Of a DNA stretch of 64,000 nt, positions 37,246 through 46,715 are shown one piece after another. The notes beneath the pieces were generated by a model. It did no database searches, had not been told where the DNA came from, and saw nothing but the letters and a program-made list of their open reading frames with translations. Both the position numbers and the translations under genes were made by a program. Source of the DNA: Dermatemys mawii (lineage: Eukaryota; Chordata; Testudines; Dermatemydidae); contig ML677326.1 in NCBI GenBank assembly GCA_007922305.1, positions 50,314,460 through 50,378,459 on the forward strand, in the 5' to 3' direction. The stretch's first letter is position 1. Each line of letters opens with the position of its first letter.

Positions 37246-40200
37246 AATGAAGATAGAATATTCCCTCTCTAAGTTATGCACTTGAAAAATCATATCCTTA
37301 AAAGGTTAAATACATACAACTTGGCAAAAAGGCTGCCATGGAGAGATATTCTCTATCTACATGTTACTAATATCCACCCATCCCATATTATCTAGGTGCA
37401 AAATTATGATAATTTACAAATTTCTGAAGTGTGTAAACACCAAAGAAGGAAAACAGTTGCCCATAATAATACAAGGGTATTGAAGCAGTACCACGAAATT
37501 AAAAAAGGAAAAATTAAGCGGAAGAACTTCCTGACAGTAAGATCTCTTTGGACAACCATTCAGAAAACTCCAGTTGTGTTTAGGATTCCAAAGCGATTGC
37601 TTTAAAAACAAAACAAAACAAAAAAACCAAACCCCCACCCCAAAAAACTTTAGCAACTGCAATAAAAGAGTTTATAACAAAAATGTATCTAAGAAGCTGA
37701 GAATGAGGGCTATGAGTCTGGATGGGGGAAAAAAGTATGTAAGTAGCAAAGTGACACTAATATGTTTCATTTATCAAGTGCAAGATTTTAATCAGCCAAG
37801 TCAGTTTCATAATTATTAACTGTAGAAGACCAAAGTTTTGTTGTGAGTGCCATGGTACTGAATGTTCTACTCTCTGTTGCTCACAGATAACTAATTATTT
37901 TGGTTTGTTACTGAAAAGCCTACTACACCACACAAAAAGCATCTCACTCCAGACTTGAACCTTCTGTGGCAAGTAGGCTGGTAAAAAATATCTATTATTC
38001 TTGATGGCATTGTGCAAAGTGCTCATGATGGTTTTTGAACAAGTTAGTTACCACTATTTTAAAAGGAAAATCTGAGAGCAGGGGAACACTGGCAACATTA
38101 TATTTTACAAGGAAGTAGCAATTACTATAAATTTGGATAAAAATATACTTTACGAAAGGCATTAATTGGGCATGCAGGCAACAGATGCATTAGCATGTTC
38201 TTTTCTGTAAGTACTGGGTTATCTGTGCATTTTAGCATTTAGCTTCACTGCATGCAAAATCTAGAAATGAAAAATATGCATAAAATACACAGGGCATTAC
38301 TTATTTATATGTAAAACCTTTATTCTGTTTTGCTAGTTTAGATTAAATCCTGTTTCAATTTTATTCTCTCAGGGAAGCACTAACAGTTTGAGCTCAGCGT
38401 GAAAGCCATCAAACACTTGAGCTGAAATTTAGATTGGGCAATTTTGCCTGGTGAAGTAGAAAAGGACATGTGGAATGGCAGAGAACAGAATGGCTTATGG
38501 AAAGGCAGATGTTTTAATAACTTGTTGTCTAGAGGGAGTCTCAACTATCTAAATTTAAACACTGCGGTATATTTAAGGGAGTTATTGCTGGAAAGAGCTG
38601 GTTCCATTTTTACCTTAAGAATCAGTGTAAACATGCATATTTAATACATGTGCAGATATTAATACAGATTTTACTGTGGAGTTAAAGTCAGAAGTAATTG
38701 TAATGTGTTAACAGAAATGGGCATGAACTGCCAAATTTGGATTGTATCTGTGTTTCAAAGCATTGCTGTCCCCAAAATTTAGGGGCTTTTGAATCTAAGG
38801 GTTTGATTTGGACCCATCTCCCTGTGAGAGTGGGCTGATTAGATGCTTGAGACTCTTTGTTTCTGTGTATAACCTGTTAATTCACATAGGGTTTGAGGGT
38901 ATGTGCACATAAGTGAGTTGCTGGAATTGTACAATCAATTGGCATGGTAAGATGCCAAAAAGCAGCTAGAAAAGTCTTAAGGTAAACTTCTTTATGAAAG
39001 AAAATCCACGAGAGACCACTTTGGAACTTTTCTATACCCACTTCTAATCTATTTCATATAACTGCATAAACATGCAACCTACTGAATTTAAGACAGTTAT
39101 GGAAAAAAAATCATATTCATAAGCTAACACTTGCCCTCCCATACATTCACTAACAATTGGTTTCTATTAAAGGACAATGAAGGCCTTGTCACTTGATTTT
39201 ATGGGCTATGGCTGTAGTTTTTTATAGTGTGTATGGTGAGGGCCTGCACCATCTCACTGAATCACCTCTCACATTGTCATCTGATATGCTGTACTTGTTT
39301 TCTCTGAGTATCAGACTATATTTCTTATGAATATGGAAATGTGTACCAAACAGAAATAAAAATGAAGTGCTTTTAAAAGGTATATTAACTCATTTCTCAC
39401 AGTGAGGGGGATGTCTTTGCCCATATGATACATCTGGCACAGGTAAATATAAAATTTAAGCAAAACTGAGAAGAAAATGTGTCTATAGTGACATGAAAAC
39501 AGAAAATGCAATGAGGGTTTGTTTGTTTTTTACAACATTTTAAGAAAGATTACTGATTTGTAGAAACATTGACAAGGTCACTAGTTGTACTGCTGACTTG
39601 ACATTATTTACTGTATAGAAACAAGGACAGAAGGTAACAAAAAAGCAACAAATAACATCTCAGCACTTGTCCACACACAAGTGTTTTTAATATATTTTCA
39701 AAGGTAGGTTGCAAGCTAGGATTTTTGGGCATGTTGGACATATGTGTTTTGAGGAAGGATTTGAAAGAGAAATGGCAGACTGTTGAACTTATGTGTGATG
39801 GGTGTTCTTTCCAAGAAAGTGTTCTGATATCATGGAGACCAACCTGAATAGCAAAGCAAGGAATTGAACAGAAGGGACTGAGAAGCAAGACTGAGCTTGA
39901 ATAGAGCAAAGTGAATGAGAATTAAAAGCAGAAGACAACAAGAATGGAGAGTTGGCAGGGGGTCTGTTTGGCCAGAACAAACCATTAGTAGAAACCTTAA
40001 AGGATCTAATGTTTCCTATTAATGGAAATCCTGTAGAATTAGGACATTACGAACACAGAGCCCTCTTACTTTTTCCTTTAAGCGGAGGAAAACAAATTGG
40101 CTTGAAAAATCTCTCTTTAAAGCACAGACGATAACCCCTTTGTATTCCTTCTCTTAGAACAGGCATAGCTGCATAAGATTGATTCTCGCTTCTGAACAGC

Positions 40201-40302
40201 ACACAGAATGCAGCTGGAGAGAGACATACGGTACATCTCAAAACTGCACTCCTTTGCCCAAAATGTTTCTTTGCTGGGATTGGACCTTAGGTATAGATAT
40301 AC
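37246..40302. other. Intergenic DNA, no gene seen
   Basis: AT-rich with short chance frames. An A/C-rich simple tract lies at about 37606-37645. Confidence 0.6.
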
Positions 40303-40310
40303 TTTAAAAT
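40303..40310. repeat. Left 8-bp target duplication of the outer hAT-type element
   Basis: TTTAAAAT, matched by TCTTAAAT at 41479-41486 (6 of 8 positions). Confidence 0.5.
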
Positions 40311-40719
40311 CAGGAGTGGGCAAACTGTGGCCCACGGGCTGGATCCGGCGCACCAGTTGTTTTAATCCATCCCTTGAGTTCCTACTAGAGAGTGGGATCT
40401 GGGGCTTTCCCTGCTCCGGCGCTCCAGCTGGGGAGCAGGGTTGGGGGCTGCTGTGTGTGGCTCCTGGAAGCAGCGGCATGGCCACCCTCTGGCTCCTACA
40501 CATAGGGGCAGCCAGGGTGCTCCGTTCTCCATGCTGCCTCCACCCCAAGTGCCGCCCCTGCAGCTCCCATTGGCCAGGATCCATGGCCACTGGGAGCTGC
40601 AGGGGCAGAGCCAGCAGACAGGTCAGCGCACAGCAGGGCCACGTGGCCCTGCGCCTCTGCATAGGAGCCAGAGGGGGGCCATGCTGCTGCTTCCAGGAGC
40701 CACTTGAGGTAAGCACCAC

Positions 40720-41100
40720 TCAGAGCCTGCACCCGTGAGCCTCCCCGTGCACTCCAATCACCTGCCCCAGCCTTGATCTTCTTCCCACCCTCTGAACCTC
40801 TCGATCACAGCCTGGAGCACCCTCCTGCACCCAAACCTCTTACTCATCCCCAGACAGAGCCCTCAACCCCCCCATGCCCCAACCCTGATCCCCCTCCTGC
40901 CCTCCGAACCCCTTGGTCCCAGCCTGGAGCACTGTCCTACACCCCAAACTCCTCATCCCCAGCCCCACCCCAGAACCTGCACCCCCACACACCCCAGCTC
41001 CTTTGCCCCAGCCTGGAGCCCCCTCCCGCAGCAGGAACTCCTCATATCTGGCCCACTCAGGAGCCCACACCCCAACCAGAGCCCTCACCCTCTCTCATAC
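40720..41100. repeat. Degenerate C-rich minisatellite inside the hAT-type element
   Basis: Irregular repetition of CAGCCTGGAGC, CCTGCACCC, CCCCAACCC and CCTCATCCCCAG. Comparable sequence occurs inside another hAT element at 45960-46240. Confidence 0.6.
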
Positions 41101-41150
41101 CCCAATCCCAATTCCATGAGCATTCATGGTCCTCCATACAACTTCTATAC

Positions 41151-41429
41151 CAGGGGTTCTCAAACTTCCTATGTTCAAGACCCCTTTTTGCAGTTTGGTG
41201 CACGCTGTGGCCCCGGGGTATGTCTGCCAAATTGCCACCGAATAGAACATTTCCAGTTTCGGTGGCATTTCGGCAGACGCTGCGCTTCTCTGTCTCCGCC
41301 AAATGCTGCCAAAAGCAGAAGTGTTCCACTTTGTGGCTTTTTGGCAGAGATACAGAGAAGTGCTTCTTCCGCCAAAATGCCACCGAAAGGAAAGGGAGCT
41401 CGCAACTCCCCCGGGAATCAGGAACCCCT
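41151..41429. mobile_element. hAT MITE nested in the outer element
   Basis: Starts CAGGGGTTCTCAAACTTCC and ends CAGGAACCCCT, whose complement AGGGGTTCCTG mirrors the start. Both sides carry the identical 9-base flank CTTCTATAC (41142-41150 and 41430-41438), an 8-bp hAT-type duplication plus one matching base. It interrupts the surrounding element cleanly. Confidence 0.8.
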
Positions 41430-41486
41430 CTTCTATACCAAGATGTGGTCTTTGGGCCAAAAAGTTTTCCCACCTCTGTCTTAAAT

Positions 41487-42219
41487 CCTCTGATTCCCAA
41501 GCATTCTAGCCCAAATTTCCAATGAAAACTGGCATTCTTGAGCAGTTCATAAAACAGTGAAGGAAGGAAGATTATGACATATATTTTGCAATAATCATAT
41601 ATTTAAAGTATCTAACTAAACTGGCTTTAAAGAGTTATGGCTGCATTTTGAACCAACACAAACAACATCTGCCCACTTAACTTCTATTTCAATTTGATAT
41701 TGCTTGTGCTGGTGTTGTCTATATTATCAATGTCAAAAAACTAAAAAAGTCTTATCTTCAACTTTTATTCCAACGCTTCAAAAGAGCTTTGAATTTGCAT
41801 CTTACTCAAGGGAAGATGTAGTTTAAAAACATTTTTTGCCCAGCTTGCTCCATTAATTTCTGAGGAAAATGCACCTACTGCTGTGAATATGACAGTTCTC
41901 AACCTTGGTGTTTTTACAGGATGTCCCTCCCCAGGGAACAGCTAACACCATTCTGACTTACCCTGCTGGAACTGCACCTCCTGCTGGGTAATCAGCTACT
42001 GCAGTACTAAGGGAGAGACCTCACTATGATTAACTGAATGCCCCTTGTGAATCCTAAGGAAAAGGAGAACAGCAAGTTTTCTTTGGGGGAAAAATGCTTT
42101 AACTAATCATCTTTTTTCAATTCAAGCAGCTAATTTACAGATGCATACAGTTGCTCAATTAGCAGCAGCACTTACTATTTTATACACTCCAGTAAGCTTT
42201 AACATAAAATAATATTCAT
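41487..42219. other. Intergenic DNA, nothing recognised
   Basis: No motif-bearing frame or clear repeat. Confidence 0.55.
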
Positions 42220-42932
42220 CATACCTACTACATATTTTCCCCCAAATTACTTCCGTGAGTCAAGAACAAAATTCATTTTGTAAAGATTATCTGACTCAGG
42301 TAAAGCTGATTTTCTATTACTTTAGGCCAAAGCCACTGACAAGGGCACCAAAAGGATTATTTTTCAGCAGTTTTCAGCTCAGCTAAATCAGCAGATAATG
42401 CCATCTATGATGCAGAGCGATCCTGACCTAAAGCCCTCCTCATTGTTAATGTTTCTCACATCTCAAATATGCCAAAGTGGCAAAAATATTCTACAGATGT
42501 CTCCCCAATCTCCTGGGAGAAAAAAGGACAGTTTTAGGATTTCTCAGCTTTTATACTTTTAGTCAATTAATATGAATAGCATTTTCTCAATAAAATCCAA
42601 CGAGTGCTGCCCCATCCTAAATTACATTATCACAAGGAGGAAGTGCATTTCCAGATAAAGACAGTAGTGTAATCTATCTATATTGCTTTATCATACACAG
42701 AACACCAAAGGAACACTTTATCCACTCCAAGATAAATGAAGACACAGCAAAGAAAGTGATACTAATGCTCTGCCAAGAGACAGAGTGAGCTAAATCTCAC
42801 TATTATTGGCTGCTATTCAGATCAGAACAGGTAATGGTTTCTTGCCAAGCCTAGCAGAATAGTGTGCTGGACTCCTTTTCCTACTGAATGTCTAATTTAT
42901 TGTTTGTATTTATGTGCCATCTTTGATCCAAG
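42220..42932. other. Repeat-free stretch, candidate conserved non-coding element at its left
   Basis: 42220-42500 has moderate GC, no repeat signature and no open frame of note, with bZIP/MAF-like half sites such as TGACTCAG at 42290-42297 and TCAGCAG near 42364 and 42388. The regulatory reading is inference. Confidence 0.25.
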
Positions 42933-43070
42933 TATGCAGTACTGTGTAGCCATGTTGGTCACAGGATATTAGAGAGGAAAGGTGAGTGAGGTTGTATTTT
43001 TAATTGGATCAACTTCTGCTGGTGAAAGAGAGAAACTTTTAACCTTTTCAGAGCTCTTCTTCAGGTCTTC
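42933..43070 (-). mobile_element. Second Penelope-like tail, opposite orientation
   Basis: Read on minus: GACCTGAAGAAGAGCTCTGA, CTCTTTCACCAGCAGAAGTT, TCTCTAATATCCTGTGACCA and ACATGGCTACACAGTACTGC. This matches my memory of a widespread turtle and crocodilian repeat that ends 'ACGGCTACA', like the plus-strand tail at 37225. CTGAAGA at 43058-43064 (minus) matches the hammerhead first box exactly; the second half is eroded. Confidence 0.6.
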
Positions 43071-43404
43071 ACTTTTGAACCATGACATTTTTAGGTGAAT
43101 CTTTCCGTTTAAGACCCATTTTTTGTTTTAATCTTCTAAATGTTTATTTCTTTTTCATAGGTGTGAAGCAGTCATTTGGGTATATTGGGGGACATGATCT
43201 ATCTTTATCTATGTATGTGTATAATTGCTTGAGATTATAGTGCAGCTAGAAAGAATTTACATTCTCTACAATATGCTCCCCTTACAAGCAATAGGATGTG
43301 TAATTTTAAAACAATACATTTATTTTTCTTCATGTACAGGCTTTTCTATGGTGGTCATCAAAATTCTGATGATGTAACAAACATTAGTGAATTTATTCTC
43401 ACAA
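43071..43404. other. Intergenic DNA, nothing recognised
   Basis: No gene or clear repeat. Confidence 0.5.
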
Positions 43405-43475
43405 GCTCCGAATTAGGGAAGTATTAGCCTTCTAGTTTACAGATGGAGAAATTGAGGCACAAAGCTGGGAAAAGA
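43405..43475 (-). repeat. MIR SINE fragment
   Basis: TAGTTTACAGATGGAGAAAT followed by TGAGGCACAAAGC is the complement of the MIR tail core. Confidence 0.5.
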
Positions 43476-43714
43476 ACAAAGGCACTGATATAACTGCACC
43501 AGTGAAAGTCTCTAATATAGATCTTCATCCTGGTCATCTTTTTCCCCATCCTCGGGACAACAGAATCTAGCAGCCTTGTAGGGGAACCTGTGGCAAACAT
43601 GGGAGAGCAGCTCCTGTCCTGGTTTCTATTACACTCCCTCATCCCCCGACCATGTATCTTCATAGCATTTTTTAAACACTGAGCTTTTTTTGCCCATCTA
43701 CAACTCATCTACAT

Positions 43715-43785
43715 CAGCTTCTATGCTGATGACCCATCCAGCCCCTTAGCTGTATCTTTCCTCTGTTTCCTCTCTCTCACCACAT
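43715..43785 (+). repeat. Duplicated piece of the LINE endonuclease
   Basis: TCAGCTTCTATGCTGATGAC and CCCTTAGCTGTATCTTTCCT recur almost unchanged at 44500-44570 (TCAGCTTCTACGCTGATGAC). The 5' copy is out of place relative to the family's domain order. Confidence 0.75.
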
Positions 43786-45654
43786 CTGCCTTCTACATTG
43801 TAGAATCCATCTTCCTGCTCTTTTCTCCTTCCATCTCCCTTCCTCCATCCTTGCTACAGTTCCATCACTCCTCTATAGGTCCCACAAGTCCTAACTGCTT
43901 CTCTCCCCTCTCCTCCCACCAGCACAAGTCCAGATCCCATGTCCATACCCTCTCTTGCCCCCATCTCCTCCCCACATCTGGTGACATTTGCCCCAATGTT
44001 AGCCCTCCCTCCTTCCCCACTTCCCACATCCATCCCCACAATCACCACTGCCCCGCTGGTGCCACCATTCCTAACGCCATTCTCCCTCCTCTTGTCATCT
44101 CTGGAATGCTCACTTCACCTCTGAATATATCTCAGATACTGATGACCTCTTCATGTTGTGCTGCCTTCAGCTCCTGGCTCTCACCGAAATCTGGATTCCT
44201 TCAACTGACACTGCCTGTGCAGTTGCCTCTCTTACAGAGGCCTCTTCTCTCTCACTCCCTGCACTGGACCAGACTATGGTGGGAATGCGAGGCTTCTTCT
44301 CTCTCATTCTTACCACTTCCAAATCCTGCCTCATTTCCCTTCCCATTCTCTATCCTCTTTCGAACAGCACCAAACTCTTCTTTCCACTCCTGTTATCTAC
44401 TGCCAACCCAACTCTTCCCCATCAGCCTTCCTCTCTGATTTTGATTCATCGCTCTTTTTCTTCCTCTTCTCACAATCTCCCACATTCAGCCTCTGGGACT
44501 TCAGCTTCTACGCTGATGACCCATCCATCCCCTTAGCTGTATCTTTCCTCTGCTTCCTCTCTTCATTTAACCTGAAGCCCTGGTTGAAATCTCTCACTCA
44601 TCAAAAGGCTCTTTCAGTTGACTTGGTTCTTACCAAGTATTGCTCTCTCTCTGATCCATTTGTTGCTGAGTATCTCCTCTTCAACCATCACCTGGTCTCT
44701 TTAAATTTCTCTTATCAGTGCCCCCAACTCCCCATACCCTGTCACTTAGCCTTTCCATGACTTCTACTTCTTGTCTGCTCCTTGTCTTCTCTTCCCTTTC
44801 TTTCATCAATATGGTTGTTGATTTTCTCCTTACTTCACTCTCCTCCACCCTTGGCTTTTTTGCCATTCTCTCCCTGTCAATTCCCAGACCAAGCTCACCC
44901 CCATCATCTGCCTCTTCCACTCCTGCTCTTGCATTGCAAAGAAGCTAGTGGAAATCCTGGGACCAGGCTAATTTCCTCCATTAAAATTCATTCTCTCCTC
45001 TTTCTCTTCTGCCATCTCTCAAGCTAAAGAACTCTCCTGCTTTAACATAATTGAATCCCATGCCTGAAATCCCAGCTGTCTTCTTGCCACCTTTGACTCA
45101 GTCCTCAACTCCTTCCCTCCTCCTATTTCCACTTCTCTCTCCACAAAAGATCTCAATTTTTTTCAAGAAAAAATTGATAAATTATGACATCCTCCCCTTC
45201 CTACCCTCTATCATTCTTACTTTCTTCTCCCATCACAGACGCAGATGTTTCTCATTTCCTTTCCTCCTGTAACCCTTCTACTTCTCTCAGTGTTCCCATC
45301 CTATCTCCTCCCATCACCTGATCTCCCTTGTGCCTCTTTTTCCAATTCTTGCTCTTCCACTTAACTCTTTCTTCTGCTTCTTTTCATTCAAAATACAAGC
45401 ATGCTCTTGTTTCTCCCATCATAACTCCACCCCCACCTTTGACTCTGCTTGCCTCCCCAACTACCGACCGTCATCTCTAAGCTCATAGTGTGTATTGTTT
45501 ATAATTGCTATCTGGAGCTCCACTCCTCAAATTTCATCCTAGATCTTTTCCAATCTGGCTTCCATCCCTTCCACTCCATTAAAACTACTCTTGCCAAAGT
45601 CTCTAGCCAAATCTCAGAACCAGTATTCCATACTCATCCTCTTGATGTCATCTA

Positions 45655-45662
45655 TATTTGAC
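45655..45662. repeat. Left target duplication of the hAT element in the LINE
   Basis: TATTTGAC, matched by CATTTGAC at 46386-46393 (7 of 8). Confidence 0.6.
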
Positions 45663-46385
45663 CGGAGTTGCCAGCCCTCCTGGTTTTGCTGGGAGTTTCC
45701 CAGAATTGGTTCTATCTTCCAGAGGCTATGGAAACCAATCCAGGAAATTTTAGACCACTAAAAGTCTGGCTACGCAGCAGGACTAAGGCAGGCTTCCTGC
45801 CTCCACACCAGAAGTGGCTGGCACGTCCCAGCAGCCCCTAGAGAAGGCAGGGGGTGGGAGGACAGAAAACCTGCTAGCCCTTTCCAGGAGTGGCACAGGG
45901 CCACGGCGAGGCAGGGAGCCTGCCTTAACTCTGCTGCACGGCCAACAGGGAGTTGTCAGAGGTAAGCACCACCCAGCTGGAGCCCAAACTCCTTACCTCT
46001 CCCATACCACAACCCCTTCCCCAGCCCTGAGCCCTCTCCCACAGCCAAGATCCCTCCCAGAGCCTGCACCCTGCACTCCCTCCTTCACTGCAACCCCTTG
46101 CCTCAGCCCTCAGTCTCCTCCTGCACCCAAACTCCCTCCCACAGCCTGCACCCCTCCCCCTCCCGCAACACAATCCCCTACCTCAGACTCAGCCGGGATC
46201 CCCCTCCCATACTCCAAATCCTTGGTCCCAACCCACTGACCCAGATTGGTGAAAATAAGAGAGGGGAAGAACAAGCAATAGAGAGAAGGGGGATGGAGTG
46301 AACAGGGTGGGGCCTCGGAGAAGGGGACAGGAGGGGTCAAGACAAGGGTGCTTGAGTTTGTGTGATTAGATAGTTGGCCACCCTA
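45663..46385. mobile_element. hAT-type element inserted in the L2-like LINE
   Basis: A 723-bp insertion with left end CGGAGTTGCCAGCCCTCCTG and right end GATAGTTGGCCACCCTA (complement TAGGGTGGCCAACTATC), flanked by TATTTGAC/CATTTGAC. The interior contains ATTTTAGACCACTAAAAGTC and a C-rich minisatellite at 45960-46240. Chance open frames up to 141 codons are not genes. I recall the family as a common turtle repeat. Confidence 0.75.
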
Positions 46386-46715
46386 CATTTGACACAGTTA
46401 ACCATGCTCCTCTTTCATGAAATCTTGTCCTCCCTTTGTAACTCTTCACAGTGATCTTTTGAGCAATTTTTTGAGCAATTTTTGTTTTCTTTGCAAATTT
46501 TGCCACTTCAGAATTTACTCCCTTTTCCAGATCATTTATGAATGGGTTGAACAGCACTGGTCCTAGTACAGATTTTTGGGGAACCCCACTATTTACCTAA
46601 CTGCATTGTGAAAACTGATCACTTATTCCTGCTTCATTTTCTATCTTTTAAACAGTTACTGATCCATGAGAGAACTCTCCCTCTTATCCCATGACTGCTT
46701 AGCCCTGGTCTATGC
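46366..46715 (-). pseudogene. CR1 reverse transcriptase fragment
   Basis: Minus strand, core about 46480-46715. The translation VLFNPFINDLEKGVNSEVAK then FAKKTKI is CR1 reverse transcriptase around motif C. The family has FADDT where this copy has FAKKT, so both catalytic aspartates are gone. The sequence upstream on minus (46560-46715) matches further CR1 text ('ATCCATGAGAGAACTCTCCC' on plus). The frame then runs into non-CR1 sequence with an AQKI duplication caused by a repeated GAGCAATTTTTTGAGCAATT. Confidence 0.75.
46386..46455 (+). pseudogene. L2-like LINE reverse transcriptase, continuation after the insertion
   Basis: Directly after the insertion the text encodes FDTVNHAPLS, which is reverse transcriptase motif A (AFDTV.H in the family). 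It joins the LDVIY end before the insertion. The frame dies within a few codons. Confidence 0.65.

Larger units (their letters stand above)
40311..41478. mobile_element. hAT-type non-autonomous element with a nested element inside
   Basis: The left end CAGGAGTGGGCAAACTGTGG and the complement of the right end, CAGAGGTGGGAAAACTTTTT, are terminal inverted repeats. Flanks are an imperfect 8-bp duplication (TTTAAAAT/TCTTAAAT). The interior is G/C-rich and low in complexity. A CCTGCACCC/CAGCCTGGAGC minisatellite at about 40720-41100 yields long chance open frames (up to 250 codons at 40773-41525) that I do not consider genes. A second element occupies 41151-41429. Confidence 0.75.
43690..45662 (+). 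pseudogene. L2-like LINE: endonuclease and start of reverse transcriptase, decayed
   Basis: A pyrimidine-rich strand with scattered frames that together follow an L2-type ORF2. The apurinic endonuclease part (from about 44153) shows LLALTEIWIPSTDTA, then a decayed GDF..H.DDPS-type block read here as FYADDPSIPL near 44505-44535, then 'SVDLVLTKYCSLSDPF' and 'NHHLVSLNFSY' (44600-44720). A linker follows with FFKKKLINYDI (about 45155-45185) and NYRPSS (about 45461). The start of the reverse transcriptase (45449-45661) reads SKLIVCIVYN and ILDLFQSGFHPFHSIKTTL. The block then stops at a hAT insertion inside reverse transcriptase motif A. Several frameshifts and stops; non-functional. Confidence 0.7.

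Noticed and set aside
40773..41525. 250-codon proline-rich open frame
   Set aside because: Created by a C-rich minisatellite inside a hAT-type element and running through the nested element and out of it.
43715..43740. YADD in FYADDPS as a reverse transcriptase active site
   Set aside because: Its neighbours (GDF before, PS.PL after) match the endonuclease GDFN.H.DDPS block, so the YADD likeness is accidental.
43851..44438. 195-codon serine/proline-rich frame
   Set aside because: Out of frame with the LINE endonuclease motifs at 44153-44536; explained by the pyrimidine-rich strand.
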